Shown here piece after piece: positions 11,894 through 24,469 of a stretch of 64,000 nt of DNA; the first letter of the stretch is position 1, and each line of letters opens with the position of its first letter. The notes beneath the pieces are model-generated. The model was not told the origin of the DNA and did not search any database. It was given only the letters and a program-made list of their open reading frames with translations. Both the position numbers and the translations under genes were made by a program. Source of the stretch: Erigeron canadensis (lineage: Eukaryota; Streptophyta; Magnoliopsida; Asterales; Asteraceae); the NCBI RefSeq assembly GCF_010389155.1, contig NC_057762.1:2157513-2221512 (forward strand), read 5' to 3'.

Positions 11894-13945
11894 CCATCTT
11901 ATTGGCTGATGTGCAGGGAGAACCAAGAAAGCCTATAAGTCTTTGGTATGTTGACAGTGGATGCTCTCGGCACATGACAGGGGACAAGAATGTTTTGTCC
12001 AATTAAGAAAATGTAAATGGTTCGTATGTTAGTTTCGCGGGTCCCAAGGGCGGCAACATCTCAGGCCAAGGTGATGTTGTCAATGGGAAGATTACGCTGG
12101 AGAAAGTCAATTATGTGGAACAGTTACCACATAATTTATTAAGTGTTTCTCAGATTTGTGACAAGGGAAACAATGTCCATTTTACTGAGAAAGAAGCACT
12201 TATATTGAAACCAGGATATGTTATTCTTGAAGACTGGATCCTGCTAAAGCTCCTAGGAAGAGAGACATCTATGGCCTTGTGTTAGGTGTTGATGATCCAA
12301 AGGAGTATGTTTGCTTATTATCGAAAGCAAACGAATCTGAATCTTTATTATGGCATAGAAGAATGGGACATATCAATTTCCGAAAGATGAATGACATTGT
12401 TAAACATGGTTTGGTTGAAGGCGTTCCCATGAAACGGTTTGGAATGGAAGACAAATGTGTACCTTGTCTGAAAGGTAAACAGCAAAAGTCTGCACATAAA
12501 TCGAAACAAGTAAATTCTATCGCCAATCCTTTTGAGTTACTTCACATGGATTTATTTGGTCCAGTAAATGTAAGAAGTATCGTTGGGATGTATTACTGTT
12601 TGGTGGTTACTGATGATTACTCGAGATTCTCATGGGTATTCTTTCTTAAATCGAAAGATGAAACTCCGTAGATTTTGATAAATTTCTTTGTCGAAAGTGA
12701 AAACATTTATGGAGTTCGTGTTAAGAGAATCAGGAGTGACAACAGAACTGAATTTAAGAATAATGTGATGGATGTCTTTTGTTTATCAAAAGGAATCCAA
12801 CATCAATACAGTTCTCCGTATGAACCACAACAGAATGGAGTTGCTGAAAGAAAGTATAGGACTCTAATCGAGACAGCCAGAATTTAAGAATACAGCTTGT
12901 CATATTTTAAATAGGGTTACTGTAGTTAAGCGTCATAATAAGACATGTTATGAGCTTCTACATAAGAAGAAACCGAATTTACAGAATGTTGAACCGTTTG
13001 GTGTACCGTGTACTTTCTTAAAGTATCTACCTCAGTCAAAGTTTGATTCAAAGGTTGAAGAGGGATTTTTCATGGGTTATAAACCGGGAACATCAATTCG
13101 ACGAGTTTACAATAAACAGACCGGCAAAGTTGATTTAGGTTCAAATGTCAAGATTGTCAGTCATAAGCCCGCTATTCATTCTGGAAGTGGCAAGAACTTC
13201 GATTACGATAGTGTGTTTAGTTCACTACATGGTCCTGATTCTTATTCAGATCCTGAGACAGTTGATGATGTGATTATTTTAAGAGATCACATGGATAATA
13301 CTCCTACATCTCCGCCTACTCAAAATGTCAATACTACTCCAACCAAAGTTCAGTCTACTACTGATGTTGATGAAAGTGGTAAGGACAAGTATAATACACC
13401 AGATTAAGATGATAATGAACCCGAGAACACTATACCACTTACTCCATCAAAGGTTACACTGCCTGATGATGATCCTATTTCTGAAGAATCGGAAGATGAT
13501 TTTAGCTCTCCTAAGTTTCAGATTAGAACAAATTTAGGAGAAAGTCTGAATGTTGATTCGGTTCCTCAATATCGAGTTAATAAGGATCATCCAGTTGAAA
13601 ATATTGTTGGTAATGCTACAGAACCTGTTCGAACTAGAAATCAGTTGAATAAGGATCTAACTAGTTTGTTTTGTGAAGTGAAAGACACCGGATTGATAAC
13701 TGAGTGTTTATATTCTGGTTTGATTTCACAAGTAGAACCTAAGAATGTTAAGACAGCACTTCAAGATCCATGTTGGGTTGAAGCTATGCAAGAAGAATTA
13801 GCTCAATTTGAAAAACTTGGAGTTTGGGAGTTAGTAGATGTGCCTAGAGGTAAAAAACCGATTGGAACTCGTTGGGTATATAAATGCAAACGAGATGACA
13901 AAGGGGTTGTTACTAGAAATAAAGCACGATTGGTTGTTCAGGGGT
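11894..13945 (+). pseudogene. pol: protease, integrase and RT start of outer copia element
   Basis: Domain order PR-IN-RT marks Ty1/copia. Visible are the protease signature WYVDSGCSRHMT (near 11945), the pre-integrase region with WHRRMGHINF and the CVPCLKGK zinc pair (12350-12480), integrase core DLFGP and RSDNRTEF (12550-12750), VAERKYR (12845) and the RT entry [21 protein letters not shown] (13770). Breaks include a nonsense codon near 12004, a 1-base loss near 12245, CAG to TAG at 12669-12671, a deletion with stop at about 12886 and a stop at 13405-13407. The gene is cut at 13945 by the inner element. Confidence 0.88.
13941..13945. repeat. target site duplication GGGGT, left copy
   Basis: Five bases immediately before the inner element's LTR, identical to 28731-28735. 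Confidence 0.93.
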
Positions 13946-14627
13946 TGTAAGGTGCCCTATTGTTGCGTGGATCGTAATAAGACGTGATTCGTTATGTCAA
14001 GAGTGCGGAATCCTCTTGAGATAACTAGATTGCTATTGCCTTTCGTTGATTAATAAGCAATTAATCAACCCAAGGAGATGCACAAGGCATGTGGTTCGTG
14101 TAAGAGATCACACGAAGGAACAATTAACCTTAGCTCGTAAATTCGTAAATAATTAACGAAGATTCGAAAAACGATTTCCTAATTCCGTAGATTAGGTCTT
14201 GTATTTATACTAATTAAGTATTGGATCGTGTGGGCTTAGGCCTTAATTACGTATTAGGCCCGAAACAATTAACAACCGATCTGCCTTGTGCTGACTCAGC
14301 ACGAGATTCATCCTACATGCTGATGACGTCAGCACGAGGGACGATCCTTTGTTCTTTGTTTGACTTTGTTTGACTCGTACATAACATCCAATCACCGTTT
14401 AGGTGTTCTACGACACTTATAAATCTTGATTCTATGTTCTTGTACCTACAAAACAATATATAACACACAAACACAATACAAAACATAAACAGATATAATA
14501 TTGAAGTTTGAACGTAATCATTAAATATCAACACAAGTTCTTATTTCAATGATTACACACAAGTTCCTAAAAACATAAACGATAATCAAATCTATGTTGC
14601 GATTGTCACAACGAATCTGCATCTACA
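13946..14627 (-). repeat. 3' LTR of inner copia element
   Basis: 682 bp, TGTAAGGTGCC... to ...GCATCTACA on the plus strand. It aligns end to end with 28048-28730. It contains a TGACGTCA palindrome at 14324-14331. Confidence 0.95.
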
Positions 14628-14640
14628 GACTCCCCCTTGA
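14628..14640 (-). other. polypurine tract of inner copia element
   Basis: Minus strand TCAAGGGGGAGTC abuts the 3' LTR start (TGTAGATGCAG), as expected for the plus-strand primer. Confidence 0.88.
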
Positions 14641-14687
14641 CGATTGCAACTAGATCTCTTTAAAGTCTTCAAACTTGAACTTCAAAG

Positions 14688-15829
14688 CTATCCATTAAAC
14701 AAAAGTCTTGTGCTATTCGCATGAATTCTCTCTTGCAAACAATGTGCGAGAATGTTGCGATAGCGTCTTTCCTCAACTCTCCAAAAATCTACAACTGAAC
14801 AAGGTGTATCCAAAAGTCTTCTTTGATCACCTCTTGACAAATTGACAACCTGCATTGGATCATACATGCGTAGCAGCATCTGTTTCTTTGAATCATCAAT
14901 AAACATCTGTGCTTCGCCTGACTTGATATCTATTTGCCAAAATGTCATCTCCGTCAGCATATCTTGATCCCATCTGATAGCGGGAACCTTCTTAACACAT
15001 TTAATCCTCTTCTGGACAAACCGAAATGTGCCATCTGGATTCTTAATCCTCTTCAAAGGTGTTGGCTTTATCAACCTTTCTTCTGGCTTCAGACCTCTAT
15101 CACTAAAATACTTAATTCTTTTATCTCTGAATCTATTCCAGTAGAAATCTGCAAGTCCATTGCTCTGAAGATTAACGAACCAGTGTCTTCCCAAATCTAT
15201 CATGTCTGAATCACTGAGAGAATGGAAATGTCTTTGACTTATTGACATGTACTGGCAACCCTCTTTTCTCTTGATAATAAACAATTTGATTCTGTGATCA
15301 TAGAACCAACTTTGTATCACTGAGAAGTATTTGGGTGCATCCTTGTCTCAGACATATTCCCAAAACATTGATGGTTTATACGTATCACGTATCATCAAAC
15401 CAGTATGTCCTCTATAACCTGGAATCAGTCTATTAATAATAAACTCATGATCTTGCTGCACCGGAGGTATATTAAATCTTCCAAGGTCAACCTCTCGTGT
15501 AGCATCTATATTCCAGTATAGATCAAAAATATTGTTATGTCCTTCATCGACTATGTTTACATATACAACAAATCTCAACCTTGTAGCATTTTTAGGTTCA
15601 TCTGGACTATCACTGATTGGATTGAGATTGAGATGTTCTACTTCAGCTATTGGTTCAACTTGAATGACTTCATCTTCATTAAAGACACGATCAAAGTCAT
15701 AAGGTGTCTCAAGCAACCTTTGTCTATCAGCTTCCGAAGTAATGAACTCTCCTTCTTCTAAATGTTCATCATCGATACTTTCTAAATCTTCTTCATCATC
15801 AAGATCGTCCAATGCACCTATTCTTTGAA
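14688..15829 (-). pseudogene. extra ORF B of inner copia element, unknown function
   Basis: An open frame runs from just after the acceptor-like site to 15348. It continues in the same frame past a single TGA to the end at 14688, about 380 codons in total. The N-terminus is acidic (DDEEDLESIDDEHLEEGEF), the middle has FVVYVNIVDEGHNNIFDLYW, and the C-terminal part is basic and aromatic (SWFYDHRIKLFIIKRKEG, GRHWFVNLQSNGLADFYW). The TGA could be a CGA change. I do not recognise a named domain. Its position after the env-like ORF and before the PPT makes it the last ORF of the element. No counterpart is left in the outer copy. Confidence 0.6.
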
Positions 15830-16246
15830 GCTTATCTGCAATTCAAACGATTTACATATACAAAGATAAAGAACATAAATCACAAGTCAAGACATAATAA
15901 AGTAGTATAAATACATAAAAAGAAATTAAAATAAATAATACTATATCATAAATATAATGTAAAAATTACATTAATATTTATCTTATAATCTATATCTATT
16001 TTAACTTACAACAATAATATTATATCATAAATATAATGTAACACATACATTCATATTTATCTTATAATCATTATTGTTCATTACTCGAGTATTTTAAAAT
16101 TACACTGTCAATATGTTAAGCCGAATAGAATAATTCTTTGATAACTATTCTAAGCTGAATAACACTTTGATTAACACTCTAAACTGTTATTATAACTCAA
16201 GTAATCTAATGTATACACATCAATTAAAAATACAAAATCAATAGAA
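15830..16246 (-). other. AT-rich gap between ORF A and ORF B, possible intron
   Basis: Very AT-rich, with a 79-bp-period direct repeat (TATATCATAAATATAATGTAA at 15942 and 16021). It ends on the minus strand with ...GTTTGAATTGCAG just before ORF B, a plausible 3' splice site. Confidence 0.5.
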
Positions 16247-18716
16247 CTAAGGTTCATAATCCGAATCTGAATCCGAATCTGACTCTGACTCTGAAGATGT
16301 ATGAGTTAACCCTGACTGTTCTTTCATTTGATCCCTAAGTGATCCTGGATCATAATAATCATCATAATCCATAATCTCAGCTCTAGCTCTCATATGAGCC
16401 TGTGGATCATATCCTAATCTCTTTTTTAGTCTATGCACAATTAAAGGGTGCAAATCTGACTCTGTAGAGGCATTGGTAGTAGAAACAGTTTTAGTTGACT
16501 CACTCTCCTGAGTAGATTTTCCTTTGCTATTTTCTTTTTCTTTATGATTATGAGGATCATTCACAATCTCCCTTTCTATTCTATCAGAAATAGAATCGGA
16601 GTTACCTGAATTGGAATCTTGCCCATCACCATTGTTATCTGGATCATCAGGATCTGCATCTGGAGTGGTCATCACAACTTTGCCTTTATCTTGAGTCCCA
16701 GAAGTACTAGCACCAGCTGTACCAGCAATCTCTATCTCTCTTTGTCTTGATGACTCCCCCTGAACATCAGCAGTCTCTGTATCCATAGCAGCATCATCAG
16801 CATCTTGACCTTGACCCTGATTCTCTGGCTCACCTGGTTGTGTTTGATCTTAACCTTGAGCTGGATCTTGATCTTCATGATCATCATCTCTAGTCTTTTT
16901 GCAAGCTCATCATCTCTACAACCATCTTTATCTCCCCCTTGAGCCAAGAATTGGTCAAGTCTAGATCCAAGAGAATGAACAAGAGCGGTTATCATGTCCA
17001 TCTCTTCCTGATGCTTAGCAGCTTGGAGCTTTAGCTAATTCTCCAAAACTGTAACCCTCATCTCCAACATCTTCTTCTCAGAAAATAAACGACTCAACTG
17101 CACTTGAACAGGTACAGGTTAGAGACCTGAGGGGGCATCGCAGCTTCAAACGAAGGCATACGAGCGCTAGAAGTTCATGTGGGAGGCATCTGTGGTCTTT
17201 GCAGAAGAGCCAACAGACGTCCCATAACAGTAGAAACAGGAACTGTCGCCTGAATAGGAGCAGACAAAGGCCTAGGAGCAACAAGTGTTGGAACTGTAGA
17301 CTCCGGAACAGCAGGAATCGTAACAGTGGTAGCTTCAGTGACAACTTGTGCGCGAGAACCAATTCCCCTTATAATAAACTTTGGTCTCGACCTTCTCTCC
17401 CCAATAGTAACACCAGCAAAAGGAGCAGACACAGACGCAAGAATCTCAGAGACAGAAGCTCTTAAAGCAGCAACCAATGGAGTATCACCAACAATAGGTG
17501 CATGAGACCTCTCCATGGCTTCAGAATAAGCAGCAAATTCGCTATCAACTTCAGCTTGGGATCGTGCATGTCTTCTTCTTCTCTTTGGCAATCTTTCTTC
17601 CTCTTCTTCAACTTCCGAGTCCTCAACAACATTAACCGGGACTTCAAAAGGACCAGCAGCAACATCAACTGGAGCAGAGGTAGAAGTAGAAACTCCAGCA
17701 GATGTAGATACAAGATTTGTAGGATCATCAATATCCTCCATGAGAGCATCCATATCAGAGTCATGCTCCAAATCACCAGCATACAGAGGAACATCGTTGA
17801 GTCCCTCAAACTGATCAGCTCTTTCTTCTTAAGGAGCATCCTGAGCCTGATCATCATCACCAGCAACAGCAGCAACGGGTTCTTCATCCTCCCAACCTTG
17901 TCGAGGTGCGACATAGTTAGGATTAAGCAAATGTCTGAACAAAGGTGGATTATCAACCGTAATCGGAACATTGCTTCCCGACAGGTGCTTCAAACTTTCA
18001 GCAAATGCCTTGTAAGTAAGACGACCTAGATTGAACGTAGGACCGTTAAATGGCAAATCAGCTGCAAAGTGACGAATTATGATCATCACAAATCTTGGAA
18101 ACAGAAAGAATTTCTTGTCTGTACCAAATGATCTCAACTGCTTCTCCAAATTATCAAAAATGTACTGAGAGAAGCTGTATGGCTTGTTCAGCACTAAGGC
18201 AACCATCTGAGAAGCATTCTGTATATTCATCTGGTCATAGCCTGTACTCCGATGACTAATGGCCCTCAACAAATAGTAAGCAAGAAGCTTCCATTTGCCA
18301 TGAAGATGATTCCTGAAGTATAGGTGAGAAATAGCTCCAGTATACCCCATACGACGTAGAGCACCGTCGCATAATTCCTCAGAAAACTCAGTCGGACCTT
18401 GCTCTATCACGACATCACCTAAGTGTAATATCGTCCGTAAGTCTCCAGCAGAAAAAGAGAATGAACGTCCTCCAACAGTAGTGCGAATGTATGTATGAGC
18501 ACCCATCTGCACCGAACGGGTTGAGTTCCAAAACTCTCTAATGAGACCTATCACCAACGGAGGATTCTCTGTCACAGCAAAATGAACGCGAGAACGTGCA
18601 AGAAACTGTAGGACACCGTGAAATTATGAAGTGCATCCCGTCTGTGTAATGCTGAGATCGAGTGCAGCATTATGCTCCTTGACGAACACAAAAGCATTGT
18701 TACCTTGTCCTGCCAT
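16247..18716 (-). pseudogene. env-like extra ORF A of inner copia element
   Basis: The start is taken as the ATG at 18716 (MAGQGNNAFVF), just after a strong acceptor site. The N-terminal ~290 residues form a globular-looking domain (REFWNST, FSAGDLRTILHLGD, WKLLAYYLLRAISHRSTGYDQ, FFLFPRF) of the kind found after pol in SIRE-type elements. An acidic, Pro/Ala/Ser-rich region with a basic patch (LPKRRRRHARSQ near 17590) follows. The last part (from 16786) is hydrophilic and ends in an Asp/Ser run (DSDSDSDYEP). Stops at about 18618 and 17829-17831 are readable as CAA to TAA, and frames change between 17175 and 16786. Env-like is a family label: I see no clear signal peptide or fusion-peptide pattern. 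Confidence 0.65.
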
Positions 18717-18718
18717 AC

Positions 18719-18760
18719 CTGCACAAAAACAGACAAAAACGACAAGAAAAACAAAGTTAG
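18719..18760 (-). other. putative 3' splice site before env-like ORF A
   Basis: On the minus strand a CTAAC branch-point match (18760-18756) precedes a T-rich tract and TTTTTGTGCAG, with the AG at 18720-18719. ATG follows two bases later at 18716. A matching donor TTG|GTAAAT occurs at 19247-19246, giving a possible 529-nt leader intron. Confidence 0.55.
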
Positions 18761-19391
18761 AATAAACGAAAATATAATTTAGGGTTTTGGCTTTCTGTTT
18801 CGTGATGACGTCATCACGAGCCAGTATGAACCCAGAACACGAAGATCAAAAACATCTCCATATGATGTTAATATCGATCAAAAACATCATCGTGGACTTG
18901 TTTATGGTTCGTGTATGCCCAGAAAACAGAAACGAAACGAATTCGATGAACACGAAGTTGGTTCGTGTTCTTCGTGTGAATAGTAACCGAAACACAATTT
19001 TCTTGATTAATCTTGATTTAACACTTGTTTACTTAAATTTTTGTTAGATTTAACATGTTTAAACATTAATTAGTCCAATTTTAAGTCCAATTTAAGTCCA
19101 AATCATCAAAAATCAAAGATCTAATTTGTGGTTCGTCCTAGTTACTGTTCACGCGAGGCAAAATCAAAATTTGGGCATTATAACGACTTGTAATCGTTCC
19201 AATCCATAGTTAAAACATCAAGAATCTATCCTAGATCAAGTATTTACCAACAAACTAGGATGATTAATATGAAAAGAAGATGAAATCGATCGAAAAGAAG
19301 GACGGATGAACAGTGGCACGAGGGAGACGAAGTTCGTGTGATTTACTTAGGGTTAATTTCGATTAATGGTAATTAATGAATAGTAATAACC

Positions 19392-19458
19392 CATATATAT
19401 ATTCGAATCCACATGGTCCGGGCCGAACACGCAGTTCGTGGGCTTCGTGATGACGTCA
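19392..19458 (-). promoter_or_regulatory. putative internal promoter upstream of env-like ORF A
   Basis: Read on the minus strand, TGACGTCA (19458-19451) is followed about 50 bases later by a TATA-like ATATATATAT (19402-19392). The block resembles the promoter part of the solo LTR at 53864-53953 (TTCGTGGGCTTCG, TGACGTCA, TATATATA). Downstream, 19390-19248 contains no ATG, as a leader should. A second TGACGTCA inside an 18-bp palindrome is at 18806-18813. Function is inferred. Confidence 0.45.
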
Positions 19459-21210
19459 GCACGAGGTGTTTTCGAATTTTTAGATTTTAAACCACATAAG
19501 CTCCATTCCTTAGCGAAATTTCACGAATTTTCCAGAAATGTAAACAAGGAAAAATTCCAGAAATTCTAGAAACATAAACCTGTAGATACTCGAATATGCT
19601 ATCGTAAATCATCTGTACTAACTTGTTATCACAATAATGTATCAAATGAATCTTACATTATTATCTTGACATAAAATCAAGCATTTCTTCATTGATGTTT
19701 AACTGAACCAAATACAAAACATTTTAATGTATAAAGTATGACAAAATATCATATCAACAACCTATCACATTACATCTTAGGTTGTGATCTTGATAATAAA
19801 AGTATAACCTATCACACTAAGTCTTAGGTTATTAAAGAAGATCATCCTTGTATCACTTGTAATCTCTGTAGAAGAAATTTCTGAACACCTTTTGTTGTCC
19901 GGTGCAATACAATTCAAAGAGCTGACAAACAAGCGAAAACAATTCTGCCTTGAATCAAAAATTTTGATATCATATAAAATGATTTTATTATCTGTAACCT
20001 GCACACTTAACAAACTTCATTAATGCATCAAAATCAACAAAGTATCATCAATATGCAAAACAACCAAAAGCTTAACCTATCGATAAAATAAAATTTAAGG
20101 TAAGTCAAATCTTTGTCAAGCATACTTATCTACCAAAAACAATTGAAATTTCAAAAATTTAATTGAAACACATTCAAAAATATTTTGACTTTTCAATTTC
20201 CAAAACATTTCATTTTCTAAATTAAACAACTTATGTATTAATTAGAAAATCCATCTTGTAAACATCTATACCGTAAACGATTACTGGTATATCTGTCCTC
20301 TTAAACACTCAGTACTTCCAGTTTTCTTTTAAATTATGACACTTTCGACATACCCTGGCCAAGGACAGTCACCATGTAACCCGAGTAGCCTAATATGCCA
20401 CTGAATAGTTTGCGAACTTATGTGACCCACATTCAGATATACTTCTGTAATCGATCAAGCACTAAGATAACAAATATTCAATGTATTTTCAAAAACATCC
20501 TTAACAAATCATGAGACACTTTTTCGATAACTGAATGTAATTACTTTGTGATTTCACTTATTTGCTTTTGCATTTCATTATTTATAAGGAACCCGTGATT
20601 TTCTATGAGACCCATGTAGCGAACTTCCTGACAACCTATCCCAAGTTGGAAGCTTTAGGTAGGCTAGGTATACGAAGACACCCCGAGGACATACTTGTCC
20701 GAATCTCAAAGACCACATTAGCCCCTTAATTAACATTCATTTTATTTGCATAACAATATCACATTTACTTTCATGCTCATGATTTGTAGAGGTTTTTGCC
20801 TATATATTGAACAAATCTTATAGTAATGCTAGATCTTTCACAAAAATTAAGGACCAGATCAGTTCAGTACTGAAAAGCAAGCATTCTCAGCCATATATCT
20901 GAATATGTTTCCCACAAGAACATTGTATAAAATAAGTTCAGATTAAGGAAACCTTGCTACTTTGTGTCTACCAATATATCCCAAATTGTAATCACTAAAC
21001 TAAGCAGTTATATTACGATTAAGCAGACTTAAAAGTTAAGTATCCTCACTTCTAATCATCTGACAGCATTAACTTAAATCTCCCCATATTTTTGTCATTT
21101 TCTCATTTTTCACATTTTTATGGTTTTTATGACACTAAGAACTTTTTTTGTATTTTTATGACTCTAGCTATTTACAGACACAAACTTACAAAATTAGTTC
21201 TTTGAGAGAT
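19459..21210 (-). other. spacer between pol and env-like unit of inner copia element
   Basis: AT-rich noncoding DNA. The part 20350-21210 matches 30061-30920 of the outer copy. I see no ORF with family features. Confidence 0.75.
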
Positions 21211-24200
21211 TTAATATGAATCAGCATTCTTCATCCCATTGAGAAGAATTAATTTCTCAAATCGAGTTTTATCAAATGCTTTGGTATACAGATCAGCTAA
21301 ATTATCATCGGTTATAACCTTTTCCAAATGATTTAACTTCTTTTGGGCACAATCACGCAAGAAATGATGCCTAATATCAATATGCTTGGTGACCTTATGC
21401 ATGACAGGGTTATTTGTAATGTCTATTGCTGACTTATTGTCTATTCTAATAGGAGTATCAAGAAAATCCATACCGTAGTCACGAAGTTGTTGCTGAATCC
21501 ATAATACCTGGGAACAACAGCTACCAGCAGCCATATACTCTGCCTCACATGAAGACTGAGCAACACATGTCTGCTTCTTGCATTGCCACGATACTAATCT
21601 CCCTCCTAACAACTGACAACCTCCAGTCGTAGACTTTCTGTCATTGTTACAACCGCCAAAATCCGAATCAGTATATGCAACAAAATCAAACGTTCCTCCC
21701 ATTGGATACCATAGACCAAGCCCCTGGTAGACAAACAGCGAACATATTATCTGGATGCGAAGGAGTCAGATACATCAATGAGCCAATAATAGCACGATAA
21801 TAAGTTGCATCCACAAGTTCATCTTTCGGATCAAGCACTCCTAAACCATGATTTTGCTGAATAGGAGTACCATATGTCTTGGACTCTAGCATTTGAAACC
21901 TTTCCAAGATGTCATCGACATACTTAGACTGGTGAATAAAGAATCCATCTTTCCTTTGATCTACTTGTAGTCCGAGGAAAAATTGTAATTCCCCCATAGC
22001 ACTCATTTCAAAAACATTTTTCATGCTCATTTCAAACTCTTTGCACATCTTTATATTGGATGAACCAAAAATGATATCATCCACGTAAACTTGTAGAATT
22101 AGATAATCTCGCTTCTTCCACTTGATTAACAATGTGCTATCTATCGATCCTCTCTTAAAGCCATTTGTCAACAAGTGCGTTGACAATTTTTCATACCACA
22201 CTCTGGGTGCTTGATGTAATCCATAAAGAGCCTTATCTAGTCGATATGCTCTTCTTGGATAATTTGGATCTTCAAACCCCGGTGATTGCTAAACATACAC
22301 TTCTTCTTTGACTTCACCGTACAGGAAGGCACTTTTAACGTCTAACTGATACACCTTTATACCTTTGAAACTTGCAAAAGCTAAAAATAACCTTATAGCT
22401 TCAATCCTAGCAACTGGTGCAAAAGTTTCGTTATAGTCATATCCTTCTCGTTGTGCAAACCCCTGAACAACCAAACGTGCTTTATTTCTGGTAATGATCC
22501 CTTTGTCATCTTGTTTGCATTTATATACCCAACGAGTTCCAATCGATTCTTTACCTCTAGGCACATCTACTAACTCCCAAACTCCAAGTTTTTCAAATTG
22601 AGCTAATTCTTCTTGCATAACTTCAACCCAACATGGATCTTGAAGTGCTGCCTTAACATTCTTAGGTTCAACTTGTGAAATGAAACCAGAATACAAACAC
22701 TCAGTTATCAATCCGGTGTCTTTCACTTCACAAAACAAACTAGTTAAATCCTTATTCAACTGATTTCTAGTTCGAACAGGTTCTGTAGCATTTCCAAGAA
22801 TATTTTCAACTGGGTGATCCTTATTAATTCGATATTGAGGAACCGAATCAACATTCAAACTTTCTCCTAAATTTGTTCTAATCTGAAACTCAGGAGAGTT
22901 GAATTCATCTTCCGATTCTTCAGAAATAGGATCATCATCAGGCAGTGTAACCTTCGATGGAGTAGGTGGTGTAGTGATTGCGGGTTCATTATTGTCTGAA
23001 TCTGGTGTCTTATCCTTGTCCTTACCACTTTAATCAACATCAGTAGAAGACTGAACGTTGATTGGAGTAGTATCGACATTTCGAGTAGGCAAAGATACAG
23101 GAGTATTATCCATGTGATCTCTTAAAAATAATCACATCATCAACTATCTAAGGATCTGAATAAGAATCAGGACCATGTAGTGAACTAAATACACTATCAT
23201 AATCGAAGTTTTTGCCACATCCAGAATGTATAGCGGGCTTATGACTGACAATCTTGACATTTGATCCCAAATAAACTTTGCCAGTCTGTGTGTTGTAAAC
23301 CCGTCGAATTGATGTTCCCGGTTTATAACCCATGAGAAATCCCTCTTCAATCTTTGAATCAAACTTTGACTGAGGTAAATACTTCAAGAAAGTACACGGT
23401 ACACCAAATGGTTCAACATTCTGTAAATTCGGTTTCTTCTTATGTAGTAGCTCATAACACCCTGAATCTGCAAGCATAGTTCTGGATGTCTCGATTAGAG
23501 TCCTATTCTTCCTTTCAGCAACACCATTCTGTTGTGGTTCATACGGAGAACTGTATTGATGTTGAATTCCTTTTGACAAACAAAAGACATCCATCACATT
23601 ATTCTTGAATTCAGTTCTGTTGTCACTCCTGATTCTCTTAACACAAACTCCATAAATGTTTTCAGTTTCGACAAAGAAATTTATCAAAATCTGCGGAGTT
23701 TCATCTTTCGATTTAAGAAAGAATACCCATGAGAATCTCGAGTAATCATCAGTAACCACCAAACAGTAATACATCCCACCGATACTTCTTACATTTACTG
23801 GACCAAATAAATCCATGTGAAGTAACTCAAAAGGATTGGCGATAGAATTTACTTGTTTCGGTTTATGTGCAGACTTTTGTTGTTTACCTTTCAGACAAGG
23901 TACACATTTGTCTTCCATTCCAAACCGTTTAATGGGAACGCCGTCAACCAAACCATGTTTGACAATGTCATTCATCTTTCGGAAATTGATATGTCCCATT
24001 CTTCTATGCCATAGTAACGATTCAGATTCGTTTGCTTTTGATAACAAGCAAACAGACTCCTCTGGATTATCAACACCTAACACAAGGCCATAGATGTCTC
24101 TCTTCCTAAGAGCTTTCAGCAGGATCCAGTCTTCAGGAATAACATATCCTGGTTTCAATATAAGTGCTTCTTTCTCATTAAAATGGACAGTATTACCCTT

Positions 24201-24469
24201 GTCACAAATCTGAGAAACAGTTAATAAATTATGTGATAACTGTTCCACATAATTGACTTTCTCCAACGTAATCTTCCCATTGACAACATCACCTTGGCCC
24301 GAGATATTGCCGCCCTTGGGACCAGCGAAACTAACGTACGAACCTTTTACATTTTCATAATTGGACAAAACATTCTTGTCCCATGTCATGTGCCGAGAGC
24401 ATCCACTATCAACATACCAAAGACTAATAGGCTTCCTTGGTTCTCCCTGCACATCAGATAATAAGATGG
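21211..24469 (-). pseudogene. pol: pol of inner copia element
   Basis: Copia order PR-IN-RT-RH is seen: WYVDSGCSRHMT (near 24425-24390), WHRRMGHINF with CVPCLKGK (24010-23890), DLFGP (near 23810), RSDNRTEF (near 23625), VAERKNR (near 23520), [11 protein letters not shown] (near 22330), YVDDIIFGS (near 22085), TDSDFGG (21675) and SSCEAEYMA (21560-21530). Pol lies one base behind the gag frame, so it is not in frame with gag. Breaks: about 30 codons are deleted after TMLADS near 23475 (the outer copy keeps most of them), frame breaks occur near 23148 and 23079-22867, a stop lies at 22289-22291, and there is a frameshift near 21700. The protein is therefore dead. Confidence 0.9.

Noticed and set aside
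17462..18029. Long ORFs overlapping env-like ORF A on either strand
   Set aside because: Composition is that of frame-shadow translation (Leu/Met or Ser/Asn runs); the ORF A frame is the coherent one.
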